Positions 18,369 through 26,861 are shown, counted from the first letter of the stretch. The stretch: 64,000 nt of DNA from Martinezella hainanensis (GCF_900094555.1 NZ_FMAC01000005.1:1-64000); one strand, 5' to 3'. Translations and numbers: made by a program. Notes: a model not told the origin generated them from the letters alone.

Positions 18369-18796
18369 ACCGGGAATTGCCAAGGGTGCTTGTCGCGCTC
18401 GCATCGGGCCTGATCTTTGGTTTCGGTCTGTCGCTGTCCGGCATGGTCGATCCGGTGCGCGTCCAGGGGGTCCTCGATCTTTTCGGCCATTGGGACCCGA
18501 GTCTGATCTTCGTGCTCGCAGGCGCGGTGATCGTCGCCTTCGTCGGTGTGAGCATCATGCGGCGGTGGCGACGACCTGTCTTCGACGCCGTGTTCCACCT
18601 TCCAGAAACAAAGCCCATCGACCGCCGGCTGATGATAGGTTCAGCCGTATTTGGTATCGGTTGGGGCATGGCCGGTCTGTGTCCAGGACCCGCACTTGCC
18701 GCGCTCTCGCTTGGGCTGCCGCAGGTGCCGCTGTTCGTCGCCGCCATGCTCATCGGCATGGTTGCTCACGATCGCTGGGCGAAGAAGGTATCGTAG
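18365..18796 (+). CDS. YeeE/YedE-family membrane protein, second
   Basis: 143 aa from the ATG at 18365, which overlaps the previous stop by 4 bp (an ATG at 18353 is in frame). About four membrane helices, with the second half-motif [11 protein letters not shown]. It pairs with the preceding protein to form a full-length YeeE-like channel. Last gene of the operon here: the sulfite exporter gene found in the Xylella and Agrobacterium versions is not present downstream. Confidence 0.9.
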   Translation: MNRELPRVLVALASGLIFGFGLSLSGMVDPVRVQGVLDLFGHWDPSLIFVLAGAVIVAFVGVSIMRRWRRPVFDAVFHLPETKPIDRRLMIGSAVFGIGWGMAGLCPGPALAALSLGLPQVPLFVAAMLIGMVAHDRWAKKVS

Positions 18797-19008
18797 ATGG
18801 AGGTGCAGCGGCCGTCGGTTCGGGCCTGGCGCTACCACTTTCAGAAATCCCTCGCCGAGCTGCCGCCAAGCGTTGGGCGAAGATGCAAGCTTGGGTGACG
18901 TGTATGCGGCTGTGAATTCGTTTGAATGCGCATAATGATTGGCCGCCCAGTCCAAACTTTCACCGTTTGGACGGAAGCTTAGCGGATGGCTTCAGAGCCG
19001 CTGTGCGC

Positions 19009-19845
19009 TCAGCCTTTGACGGCGCCCATGGTCATCACATTGGTAATTTGCTTGTGCAGCATCAGAACGAGAAGAAGCGGCGGCGCAAGGTAAACCGTTG
19101 CCATCGCCATGACGCCACCCCATGCGACCCCGTCTTCATTGCTCATGGCAATGGCGATGATGACCGGCGCCGTACGCGCATCGTTCGAAGTGAATACCAG
19201 TGGGAACAAGTATTCGTTCCAGGAGCCAATCGCCACGACCAGCGACACCGCAGCGATTGCTGGCCTCAGGAGAGGCAAGGTGATCCGGGCAAAGGCGCCG
19301 GCGCGAGAGCACCCGTCAATCATGGCGGCTTCTTCCAATTCAACCGGAATGTCGTCGACGAATGTTTTGATCAGAAGCGTTGCCATACTGACGGCGAATG
19401 CTGCCCCACACAGAACGAGCGGAGTGATCGTATCGAGCCATCCGAGCTCGTTGAAAACCGGATATAGCGGGATGACGACGATGATCGACGGGAACATCCT
19501 GACGAAAATCATCAGGAATGCCGGTATTTTCAGCCATGGCTGCCGCAACCTGGAAAAGACGAATGCCGACGTGATTGCCATCGTCAGCGTCAATACCGTC
19601 GCAAGTATCGTAACGATGATACTGTTGAAGAGGCTTCCCCAAAAACGCGGAAAGAGGTTGGCGATATTCTGGTAGTTGCTTACCGTCGGCTCAGCGATCA
19701 GTTTCGGCGGATAGGCCCAGATCAATCCACCAGGCTTGAACGAGCTGCTGATCATGAAGACGATCGGGAAAAAGGCCCAGATCACAGCGATGCAAAGCAG
19801 CACAAAGAGAATTATGCGGCCGGCAATATTTCCATGTCCGCTCAT
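19009..19845 (-). CDS. Sugar ABC transporter permease (MalG-type)
   Basis: 278 aa, six membrane helices expected. The loop contacting the ATPase is clear: EEAAMIDGCSRAGAFARITL. It begins near SGHGNIAGRIILFVLLCIAV and matches carbohydrate-uptake family 1 inner-membrane subunits. It follows the MalF-type permease after 3 bp and the binding protein, all on the minus strand. No ATPase gene is nearby, so a shared MsmK/UgpC-like ATPase elsewhere is required. Confidence 0.92.
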   Translation of the reverse strand: MSGHGNIAGRIILFVLLCIAVIWAFFPIVFMISSSFKPGGLIWAYPPKLIAEPTVSNYQNIANLFPRFWGSLFNSIIVTILATVLTLTMAITSAFVFSRLRQPWLKIPAFLMIFVRMFPSIIVVIPLYPVFNELGWLDTITPLVLCGAAFAVSMATLLIKTFVDDIPVELEEAAMIDGCSRAGAFARITLPLLRPAIAAVSLVVAIGSWNEYLFPLVFTSNDARTAPVIIAIAMSNEDGVAWGGVMAMATVYLAPPLLLVLMLHKQITNVMTMGAVKG

Positions 19846-19848
19846 TGG

Positions 19849-20778
19849 TCAGGCCTTGGCTCCGGGAAACATATCGCGATAAGCACGCCAGATGATCAGC
19901 GCTGCCATCAGCATGGTCAAAGCCAGCATGACCCAGCCGACGGATGCGCCCATACCGAACCGGAACGTGCCGAATGCCGTGCGATAAAGGTAGTGGGAAA
20001 GCAGTGACGTGGATGTACCCGGCCCACCACCTGTCATGGTCTGGATGGTATCAAATTCCCGGACAGCAAAGATGGTTTCGAACAGCGCCATGATCGACAG
20101 TGCCGGCATGATGAACGGCAGACGGACATACCAGAATATCTGGAAAGCATTCGCACCGTCGATCTTGGCTGCCTCTTTTACCTCCATCGGAATTCCTCTC
20201 AGCGCTGCAAAGAGGATGATCGCGATGAAGGGAAATCCTCGCCATACGGCAACGATGACGACCGCAACCATGGATGTCCACGGATTCGACATCCATGGGA
20301 TCGTAGGAAGTCCCAACGAGGAAATAATATAGTTGACGAGGCCGTAGGATGGATCGAGCAGATTTTTCCAGATGACGACACCGACGACCGGACTGATTGC
20401 AAAGGGTGCAATCAGCAGCGCCATCCAGACACGGCGATACGGCAACTCATTGTCGAGCAAGAGCGCGATGCCGAGCGCGACGATCAGCTGCAGGCTGACA
20501 ACCCCGATCACATATGCAATATTTCTAAGAAGGATCGAATAGAACACGGAGCTGTTGAACAGCGTGACAAAATTCTTCCAGCCTATGAACTTGGTTGGAA
20601 TGCCCGGCGAATAATCGGTGAACGCGGTCGCAAGAAGCACAATTGCAGGTATGGCAATGAACAGTAGAAGGAGAAGGATTGGGGGCGCCACTGCGGTAAT
20701 TGCCAGAATATCTTCCGACGTTCTGCTGCGCTTGCGTTGCCGAGGGGCATTTGCGGCGACTGTGCCATTCCTAACCAT
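19849..20778 (-). CDS. Sugar ABC transporter permease (MalF-type)
   Basis: 309 aa from the ATG at 20778, after GGAAGAT; an upstream extension of the frame to 20940 overlaps the preceding gene. First helix near PPILLLLLFIAIPAIVLLA, then the EAA loop EVKEAAKIDGANAFQIFWYV. Partner of the MalG-type permease in a carbohydrate importer. The island's hydrolase and LacI regulator suggest an oligosaccharide or glycoside substrate. Confidence 0.92.
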   Translation of the reverse strand: MVRNGTVAANAPRQRKRSRTSEDILAITAVAPPILLLLLFIAIPAIVLLATAFTDYSPGIPTKFIGWKNFVTLFNSSVFYSILLRNIAYVIGVVSLQLIVALGIALLLDNELPYRRVWMALLIAPFAISPVVGVVIWKNLLDPSYGLVNYIISSLGLPTIPWMSNPWTSMVAVVIVAVWRGFPFIAIILFAALRGIPMEVKEAAKIDGANAFQIFWYVRLPFIMPALSIMALFETIFAVREFDTIQTMTGGGPGTSTSLLSHYLYRTAFGTFRFGMGASVGWVMLALTMLMAALIIWRAYRDMFPGAKA

Positions 20779-20914
20779 GCGGATCTTCCGATATTGACCT
20801 GGCGGATTGGAGAGCCAATCCGCCATAATACCCACCTGTGGGCAAAGACTGCACATGCCGCGAGCCGATTGGAAACTGCTCCAACCGAGGGCGCGGAGAG
20901 CCGGGTGCCGATCG

Positions 20915-22189
20915 CTACTCGTAGATCGACTTGAGATCATCGGCCAAGGTGTCCAGCGTCTCCTTGGCAGGGGCGCCGTTCACCACGATATTCTGGACGG
21001 CAACGGCAATGGCATCGCTAGCCTCGCCAAGTCGCGGATTGCCCGGAAGCGGTGGTCTCGAGATCGCAAGCGTATCGATCCCGACCTTGTTCGCCGCGAT
21101 CTTCTCGCCAAGCTTTGCCAGCGGCTCGGCCCGACAAGGTTGATTGCCGTTGGACATCATCATCGCTTCGGGCTTGGATCCGGCCAGATACTTGATCAGC
21201 TCATAGGCCTGCTGTTTGTTCTGCGATCCCTTCAGAATGCCGGCACCCCAATAGAAGGACTGACTGCCGGCATAGTCGACACCGCTCTTTCGCAAGGCAT
21301 CAAGGATCGGAACGTGAAAAGCAACCGTTCCGCCTGGTCCGAGAGCGTCCGGAGACTCGAAGCGCGACGTGAAATTATCGTTGCTGACGACCATGGAGAG
21401 CCGTCCGGAGGTAAACATCTGGTCGGCGTCCACGCTGGTCCAGTTTGGCGGCATTATGCCCTCTGCATACAGTCGGCGAAGGAATTCAGTCGCCTGGATC
21501 ATCGCAGGGCTGTTGACGACAACCTCGCCCTTCTCGTCGATGATCGATCCGCCAAACATTGCACCGATGGTGGCCAAGCCGGATGGGACCTGGTCGCTGA
21601 TACCACGCACCGCAAAACCATAGACTTTTTCGCCGCTCGGCTTGGTGAAGGTCGCGCTCTTGGCTGCATCGTACAGCTGCTCCGGCGTGCGCGGCGGCTC
21701 GGCGACGCCGTGGTCAGACATATACTTCTTATTACCCCAGAAGATCCAAACGCCGCAGCGCAGCGGTACGAGATAATGCTGATTATCGATCGTCCCTGCA
21801 TCGACCGGTGCCTTGACCCAGTCCTGTGGGAAGCCGCCGATCGCATCGGCGCCCATGTATTTGTCGAGCGGCTCGAGGAATGCGGCGATACGCGGATTGG
21901 CCATCAGCTGCGAGACCATGATGATATCTTCGGCGGACTTGTTGAGTGTGCCGAGGCGCGGGAGGGCTTCAAGGATGCCGGGACCCGTCTCGACGTTGAC
22001 AGCGACCTTCGTATCCTTCTCCTTTTCGAAATCCGCCAGAGCATCCACGCCCTTCGACACGCCGACACCACGCATCGAGGATTCGTGAATGTTCACGCCT
22101 ACGATCGTCAGCTTCTTTTCTTGAGCAAGCGCCGTCGAAGACAGCGCCGTCAACATGGCCACTGCCAAAATTTGGATTTTACGCTTCAC
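20915..22189 (-). CDS. Sugar ABC transporter binding protein
   Basis: 424 aa from a GTG at 22189, chosen because GGGAGGG lies 2-8 bases before it; the frame is open further to 22267 through the operator region. Signal peptide KRKIQILAVAMLTALSSTAL-AQ. The mature part has the family 1 solute-binding fold (FEKEKDTKVAVNVETGPG, later KSGVDYAGSQSFYWGAGI and a KQQAYELIKYLAGSK segment). First gene of the importer operon, divergent from the hydrolase, with three palindromic operators between them. Confidence 0.92.
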   Translation of the reverse strand: MKRKIQILAVAMLTALSSTALAQEKKLTIVGVNIHESSMRGVGVSKGVDALADFEKEKDTKVAVNVETGPGILEALPRLGTLNKSAEDIIMVSQLMANPRIAAFLEPLDKYMGADAIGGFPQDWVKAPVDAGTIDNQHYLVPLRCGVWIFWGNKKYMSDHGVAEPPRTPEQLYDAAKSATFTKPSGEKVYGFAVRGISDQVPSGLATIGAMFGGSIIDEKGEVVVNSPAMIQATEFLRRLYAEGIMPPNWTSVDADQMFTSGRLSMVVSNDNFTSRFESPDALGPGGTVAFHVPILDALRKSGVDYAGSQSFYWGAGILKGSQNKQQAYELIKYLAGSKPEAMMMSNGNQPCRAEPLAKLGEKIAANKVGIDTLAISRPPLPGNPRLGEASDAIAVAVQNIVVNGAPAKETLDTLADDLKSIYE

Positions 22190-22282
22190 TGCACCCTCCC
22201 AGTTGCCGTCTGAAATCACTCCTCCGATCGGCATCGAACCCCGCCGGACCGCAGCGACGAGCTGCAAGTTAGAGATTCATAT

Positions 22283-22296
22283 TTAGACCGATCTAA
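22283..22296. promoter_or_regulatory. LacI-type operator 1
   Basis: TTAGACCGATCTAA, a near-palindrome whose two halves each match the operators at 22313 and 22366. It lies 94 bp upstream of the binding-protein GTG, well placed to control the leftward operon. Confidence 0.8.
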
Positions 22297-22312
22297 TTGC
22301 TTCAGAAAGTTG

Positions 22313-22326
22313 TTAGATCGGTCTAA
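22313..22326. promoter_or_regulatory. LacI-type operator 2
   Basis: TTAGATCGGTCTAA, the reverse complement of operator 1. Centre-to-centre distance to operator 1 is 30 bp, about three helical turns. Confidence 0.8.
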
Positions 22327-22358
22327 ATTTGTCAACTCATTTCTCAAAACGGCATTTA

Positions 22359-22387
22359 TTGACACTTAGATCGGTCTAAAATATGCA
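22359..22387 (+). promoter_or_regulatory. Hydrolase promoter with LacI-type operator 3
   Basis: A consensus -35 TTGACA at 22359-22364 and a weak -10 TATGCA at 22382-22387 are 17 bp apart. Operator 3 (TTAGATCGGTCTAA, 22366-22379) fills the spacer, so the bound repressor would exclude RNA polymerase. Three copies of one site next to a LacI gene make autoregulated control of both operons likely. Confidence 0.75.
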
Positions 22388-22413
22388 ATGTAGCGTATTG
22401 AGGAGAAGCCGGA

Positions 22414-23922
22414 ATGAACCCCATTGATGTGCCTGTGACGCTTCGAGCCGGGCGGCAGCTGCTGTTTGACGATTATCTTATCGCGACATCCGAGCTCCAG
22501 CGGATATTCCACCGTCCCAAGCTTCATCCGGCAACTCCGGTCCTCAAACCGGAAACGCCGATCGAGATGAATGGTGGCTATTGCCCGGTGGCCTGTACAT
22601 TTCAGGACGGTGTTTTCTTCGATCCGGCCGACCAGCTATTCAAGATGACCTATCATGCCGGCTGGTTTGCCGCGACGGCACTGGCAACAAGTCGGGATGG
22701 TATCCATTGGGAGCGCCCGCGCCTCGATGTGGACGGCGTCACCAATCGTATTCTGCCGATCGGCTATCCACGGATGCGCGATGGGGCAGGATTCTGGCTC
22801 GATACGTTTGCCACGGACCCTGCCGAACGCTTCAAGATGATGGTCTATTATCGCCGCGGCTCCCATCCGAGCATGCCCTATGTGGACTATGATTTTGATG
22901 GCGTGAAGGAACAATACGCCGAGATTTATACATCGCCGGACGCCATTCATTGGACGGCGCGCGGCCGGACCGGAGAATGCGGCGACAACAGCAATTTCTA
23001 CTACAACCCCTTTGATCGCAAATGGTATTACTCACTGCGCGTTCATGCCGAGCGCGGGCGCCAACGCAGCTATGTGGCCCATCCCGATTTCGTCGAAGGC
23101 AGGAACTGGACCAGGGAAGGCCGAAAGCCGCTGGTCGTTCCCGATGACATCGATCATGCCAACCTAACCGGCGAAGTTCCCTCGGAAATCTATAATTTCG
23201 ATGCCGTCGCCTATGAAAGCGTGATGCTCGGGATCTATGGCATGTTTCGTGGCCCGCAAAATCCGGACAGCTTCTATCGCGGTCTTCCCAAAATTACGGA
23301 TCTGGAAATAGGGTTCAGTCGCGACGGGCTGGACTGGATACGCCCGAACCGGCAAGAGCCTTTCCTTGCTCCATCCCAGATTCCAGGCCAGTGGGACAGA
23401 GGCTATCTGCATGCGACGGGTGGGGTTTGCTTGGTGGTCGGGGACGAACTTTATTTCTACGTCTCCGGCTTTTCCGGACACTCTCCCATTCTCGGCACCC
23501 ACGCCTATGCCGGCGGCTCGGTCGGACTGGTCACCTTGCGTCGCGACGGGTTCGTCTCGCTTTACAGCGGCCAATCAGGTGAAATGACGACAAGGCCGCT
23601 TCAGATCTCCGGCAGCCATGTCTTCGTCAACACCGACTGCAGTGCCGGACGGCTACGTGTTGCCGTTCTCGACGAGCACGGCAAGGATATCCCCGGCTTT
23701 GGACTGGAAGATTGCGAAGCGATCACCGTCGACAAGGTGACATGTCCGGTCCGCTGGAGGGGAGGCGATCTTGCCGCACTCCCAAGTCGGCGCCTTCGCC
23801 TCCGGTTTGCCCTGGAAAATGCGCACCTGTACTCATTTTGGGTCAGCAACTCAGCAAACGGTCAAAGCGGCGGCTATCTTGGTGCGGGCGGTCCGGGTTA
23901 CGCCGGCATCATCGACCAATGA
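22414..23922 (+). CDS. GH32/43-like five-bladed beta-propeller protein, putative glycosidase
   Basis: 502 aa, no signal peptide, so cytoplasmic. It starts after GGAG. The opening GRQLLFDDYLIATSELQRIF and repeated blade motifs (ATSRDGIHWERP, IYTSPDAIHWTARG, GFSRDGLDWIRP) match a family annotated as GH32-like. The SRDGxxW repeats are typical of beta-fructosidase and GH43 propellers. I cannot assign the catalytic acids with certainty. Its place opposite a sugar importer and before LacI suggests it splits the imported glycoside. Confidence 0.75.
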   Translation: MNPIDVPVTLRAGRQLLFDDYLIATSELQRIFHRPKLHPATPVLKPETPIEMNGGYCPVACTFQDGVFFDPADQLFKMTYHAGWFAATALATSRDGIHWERPRLDVDGVTNRILPIGYPRMRDGAGFWLDTFATDPAERFKMMVYYRRGSHPSMPYVDYDFDGVKEQYAEIYTSPDAIHWTARGRTGECGDNSNFYYNPFDRKWYYSLRVHAERGRQRSYVAHPDFVEGRNWTREGRKPLVVPDDIDHANLTGEVPSEIYNFDAVAYESVMLGIYGMFRGPQNPDSFYRGLPKITDLEIGFSRDGLDWIRPNRQEPFLAPSQIPGQWDRGYLHATGGVCLVVGDELYFYVSGFSGHSPILGTHAYAGGSVGLVTLRRDGFVSLYSGQSGEMTTRPLQISGSHVFVNTDCSAGRLRVAVLDEHGKDIPGFGLEDCEAITVDKVTCPVRWRGGDLAALPSRRLRLRFALENAHLYSFWVSNSANGQSGGYLGAGGPGYAGIIDQ

Positions 23923-23958
23923 TTGCTACGATCGGCTTTGCGAAGCGAGGATGCGAAT

Positions 23959-24978
23959 TTGACTGACGAGATCGAACGCCGGCTTACCATAGATGACGTT
24001 GCCAAAGCGGCCGGCGTCTCGCGCTCGACGGTATCGCTCGTGCTCAGGAACAGCGAACTGGTCGCCGAACACACCAAGACAACGGTTCGCGACGTCGCTG
24101 CCCGCCTCGGCTATGTCTACAATCGCAAGGCTGCCATCCGATCGAGATTCAGCTACCTCGTCGGCATCATCATCCCCGATCTGACCAACCCGTTCTTCTC
24201 GGAGCTGACCGCTGGCGTCGACCAGGTGCTGAACGATGCCGGCTGGACATCCCTCCTCGGCAATTCCTGGGAATCCGTTTCCAATCAGGAGAGAATTTTC
24301 CAAAGGATGCATGAGCAAAATGTGGACGCGCTCATCGTCTGCCCCGTGACCGATGGGAAAGGCTCGGCGACGGAAAGCTTTACCAGATCCGGCTTCCGAA
24401 CTCTGCAGGTTCTCAGAAGGGCCAATCAGGATACGAGTTATCTGGGCATAGACTATGCCCATGGCGTGTCGCTCGCCGTCAATCACCTGTACGAACTGGG
24501 GCATACGAACATCGTCTTTCTGGGCGGCGAGCGTGCTCACTCGGCGGCAACCGAGCGCTATGATGGATATGTGACATCCATGCGCTCCTATGGGCTGATC
24601 CCGAGGCATGTCCCCTGTTCCCTGAAGAGATCGGCTGCCGCGGAGACGGTGGGTGAGCTCTTTCGGATGGACAATCCGCCAAGCGCATTCGTCTGTTTCA
24701 ATGATGTCGTGGCGATAGGCGCAATGGCTGGGCTTGAACGCATCGGACGCAAAGTGGGACACGACGTTTCGGTCGTCGGTTTCGATAATGTCGCCGATGC
24801 CGAGTTTGTCCAACCACCGCTGACGACGGTCGATACCCATGCACGCCAGCTCGGTGAACAGGCAGCCAGGCTCGTTCTGGACGCCATCCGCAAGGGCCTT
24901 GCAATCGACGCGACCACCATCACGAAGACCAGTCTGGTCGTGCGCAGCTCCACGGGCAAGGCACCCGGCCTCCTTTAG
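23959..24978 (+). CDS. LacI-family repressor of the sugar island
   Basis: About 339 aa. The N-terminal helix-turn-helix is clear: LTIDDVAKAAGVSRSTVSLV, followed by the hinge region, and a periplasmic-binding-like effector domain (YLVGIIIPDLTNPFFSELTA, VVGFDNVADAEFVQPPLTTV). I place the start at a TTG at 23959, with AGGAT upstream; the frame reaches 23923 next to the hydrolase stop. Expected to bind the three TTAGAYCGRTCTAA sites at 22283-22379 and to release them on binding the sugar. Confidence 0.92.
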   Translation: MTDEIERRLTIDDVAKAAGVSRSTVSLVLRNSELVAEHTKTTVRDVAARLGYVYNRKAAIRSRFSYLVGIIIPDLTNPFFSELTAGVDQVLNDAGWTSLLGNSWESVSNQERIFQRMHEQNVDALIVCPVTDGKGSATESFTRSGFRTLQVLRRANQDTSYLGIDYAHGVSLAVNHLYELGHTNIVFLGGERAHSAATERYDGYVTSMRSYGLIPRHVPCSLKRSAAAETVGELFRMDNPPSAFVCFNDVVAIGAMAGLERIGRKVGHDVSVVGFDNVADAEFVQPPLTTVDTHARQLGEQAARLVLDAIRKGLAIDATTITKTSLVVRSSTGKAPGLL

Positions 24979-25130
24979 ACACGTCATTTCCTCAATGACA
25001 AGCCGCCATGATGCGAGACTGGCAATAGGCGCATCGACCGGCAAGGCACGAACTGAATCGAGGGTTGCACAGTGAAAGCCGATATCCTTTTGTCGCGTGG
25101 CATGTCACTTCTTCTCGGAAGAGAAATCCG

Positions 25131-25598
25131 ATGTTCGATCAAACTCCCGATCCCGCTCTTGCCGCCGAGACCTGTTGCAACCTCGACTGCGAGCTTAGGC
25201 GCTATCTGGAGAGGGAGGGCGAGGACGCTGCTTTCAACAAGGAGGCGCGTGACGCTACCTTTCCTTCGCAACCAGTCTACAAGCCGTCCTGAGTGCCAAT
25301 TTCCGCGATCTGTCGGCGTCGGTGACATGCATGGCGCCGCCTGACCGATGATAATGGAACCGATACCATTATTGAAGATGTGCTGGGCGCAGAAGCTGCT
25401 GCCAGTCTCGATCGTTTCGACGCGGTGCAGCTCGCGACAGTTCTTCAGACCTGCCGCGACCACACAACGGCCAGTTTTGCGGGCAGAGCCTTGTTTACGA
25501 TCTCGCGATTGGAAAAGAAAAGCAGCAATGATGCGGATCGCCTGACGAAATATCTCGCCCGCTTCGGCGTCAGATTTGAGGACGTCAAACTACAGTGA
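25131..25598 (+). pseudogene. rtcR: 3' remnant of rtcR, sigma-54 activator of RNA repair genes
   Basis: Three successive plus-strand frames join into the C-terminal part of RtcR. 25131-25255: CNLDCELRRYLEREGEDAAF then NKEARDA. About 25256-25336: YLSFATSLQAVLSANFRDLS then ASVTCMAP. About 25336-25598: LTDDNGTDTIIEDVLGAEAA, then LDRFDAVQLATVLQTCR and SNDADRLTKYLARFG. The last part matches the conserved RtcR tail, a winged or Fis-like DNA-binding region. The sensor domain and most of the AAA+ core are missing, and no rtcB or rtcA is visible. Two frameshifts make it non-functional. Confidence 0.75.
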
Positions 25599-25704
25599 CC
25601 GCGGTAGGCTCCGTGGTGCTGCTATCCAAAGCGCCGCAAAACGAAGTTCATAGGTCAGCCTGATCTAGAACGTGATATTCTCGAAGACTTAGGTTTGTGG
25701 GTAT

Positions 25705-25920
25705 TTGAAACACCGAGCCGGCGGTTCGTATCCCGTCAAGAGCACCAAGGGTTTTGGCTTTATCCAGCCTGACAATGGTGGCGAAGATGTTTTCGTCCAC
25801 ATTTCCGCTGTTGAGCGCGCCGGTCTGCGCGGCCTCGTCGACGGTCAGAAGATCAGCTATGAGATCGTGACAGACAAACGTTCGGGCAAAAGCTCGGCGG
25901 ACAATCTGCAGGATGCATGA
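25705..25920 (+). CDS. Cold-shock-domain protein with altered N-terminus
   Basis: Up to 71 aa from a TTG at 25705. Both RNA-binding motifs are present: KGFGFI (RNP1) and VFVHIS (RNP2), then GLVDGQKISYEIVTDKRSGK and the terminal DNLQ. Normal CspA proteins begin with a strand like GTVKFFN; here it reads SYPVKSTKGF, so three aromatic/Asn residues before STKG are missing. Either a deletion has damaged strand 1 or the gene is a recent pseudogene. It is followed by a good terminator. Confidence 0.7.
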   Translation: MKHRAGGSYPVKSTKGFGFIQPDNGGEDVFVHISAVERAGLRGLVDGQKISYEIVTDKRSGKSSADNLQDA

Positions 25921-25980
25921 GTATTTGTCGTCACCTCGCGCGAGCACGGATGGGTTGGCGCGCGGGGGTGATAGCCGTCG

Positions 25981-26013
25981 AAGGTCGGGCGTCAAACCCG
26001 GCCTTTTGTTTTT
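25981..26013 (+). terminator. Intrinsic terminator of the cold-shock gene
   Basis: AAGGTCGGG (25981-25989), a 7-base loop, CCCGGCCTT (25997-26005), then TTGTTTTTG. Nine paired bases with one G-T pair and a T-rich tail. Confidence 0.85.
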
Positions 26014-26031
26014 GATCCTATGGAGGTCGCT

Positions 26032-26316
26032 ATGCCAAAAAGTGTCTATGTGACCGGTGACTCCATCATTTTAAAAAACGGTGTCTTCCTGTATGGTGCA
26101 AAGAAGGGTCATTGCCGCATTGTGTCCATTTTGCCGAAGGCTAATGGATTGGTTCAATATCGTATCCGGTTCTCGAGCGAAAATTGCGAGCGTCTTATTA
26201 CCGAAGCGGATATAGATCATGATGCGTCGGTAGGCGTGGACGGAAAACCGTCGACCAACGCTGCGTATGCCAGCAGCTCATGGGTTAACATTAACGCGAT
26301 CAAGATCAGGAAATAG
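26032..26316 (+). CDS. Conserved rhizobial small protein
   Basis: 94 aa from MPKSVYVTGDSIILKNGVFL; the ATG at 26032 follows GGAGGT, while the frame's earlier ATG at 26020 is part of that region. No known domain. I believe homologues occur beside csp and rpsU in rhizobia, so this position is expected. Beta-rich centre (GHCRIVSILPKANGLVQYRI) suggests an SH3-like or RNA-binding fold, by inference only. No signal peptide. Confidence 0.7.
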   Translation: MPKSVYVTGDSIILKNGVFLYGAKKGHCRIVSILPKANGLVQYRIRFSSENCERLITEADIDHDASVGVDGKPSTNAAYASSSWVNINAIKIRK

Positions 26317-26341
26317 CGACACTAGCCGCGTCAGGAGATAA

Positions 26342-26596
26342 TTGCAGGTTTTTGTGCGGGATAATAACGTTGATCAAGCGCTTCGCGCTTTGAAGAAAAA
26401 GCTGCAGCGCGAAGGCGTCTTTCGAGAAATGAAGGCCCGCAGCGTCTACGAAAAGCTGTCGGAGAAGCGTGCGCGTGAAAAAGCCGATGCGGTTCGCCGT
26501 GCACGTAAGCTTGCCCGTAAGCTTGCCCGTAAGCAGGCACAGCAGGAGGGGTTTCTCCCGGCACCCAAAAAGAAGGCGATCGGACGGGCGCGCTGA
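26342..26596 (+). CDS. rpsU: 30S ribosomal protein S21
   Basis: 84 aa from a TTG at 26342 after AGGAG. The body [20 protein letters not shown] is typical bS21, a small-subunit protein that helps mRNA base pairing near the anti-Shine-Dalgarno. Rhizobia often carry several rpsU copies. This one differs from the usual form: [15 protein letters not shown] replaces the common YYEKPS version, and a 12-bp direct repeat (26504-26527) adds RKLA in the basic tail. It may be a specialised or drifting paralogue. Confidence 0.88.
   Translation: MQVFVRDNNVDQALRALKKKLQREGVFREMKARSVYEKLSEKRAREKADAVRRARKLARKLARKQAQQEGFLPAPKKKAIGRAR
26504..26534 (+). repeat. 12-bp tandem repeat within rpsU
   Basis: CGTAAGCTTGCC occurs twice in tandem (26504-26515, 26516-26527) and then seven more bases of it. 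It encodes [10 protein letters not shown] and keeps the frame. Confidence 0.9.
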
Positions 26597-26670
26597 GCGC
26601 CGTCCTTTCGGTAAATTTCGTCTTGGTGGCAGAGCCGCAAATGGTATTCGTTGTTAGAATGAGGTAACGC

Positions 26671-26861
26671 ATGACCGCGACAAAAGACCGTTTCTTCAAG
26701 CCGGGTCAGACCTCGGCGGAATCGAAATTGGCCCAGACAGACGTTGCCGCAAGGGATATTGTCGACGAGCGATCCGTGAGAAAAAGACGGAGAGACTTCG
26801 CGCACTCCTCCGCTTAGCCCAGCGCCCTGTGGAGACGCCAAAAAAAGAAGGGGCGGCTTAA
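26671..26861 (+). pseudogene. Small conserved rhizobial protein, frameshifted
   Basis: Starts MTATKDRFFKPGQTSAESKL at 26671 after GAGGTAACG. In this frame it ends at TAG 26815-26817. Shifting by one base near the A5 run at 26781 gives KKTERLRALLRLAQRPVETP and a TAA ending at 26861, a much more protein-like tail. The full version resembles small proteins found after rpsU in rhizobia, as I remember them. Likely a single-base indel; it could still be expressed as a 48-aa form. Confidence 0.6.
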
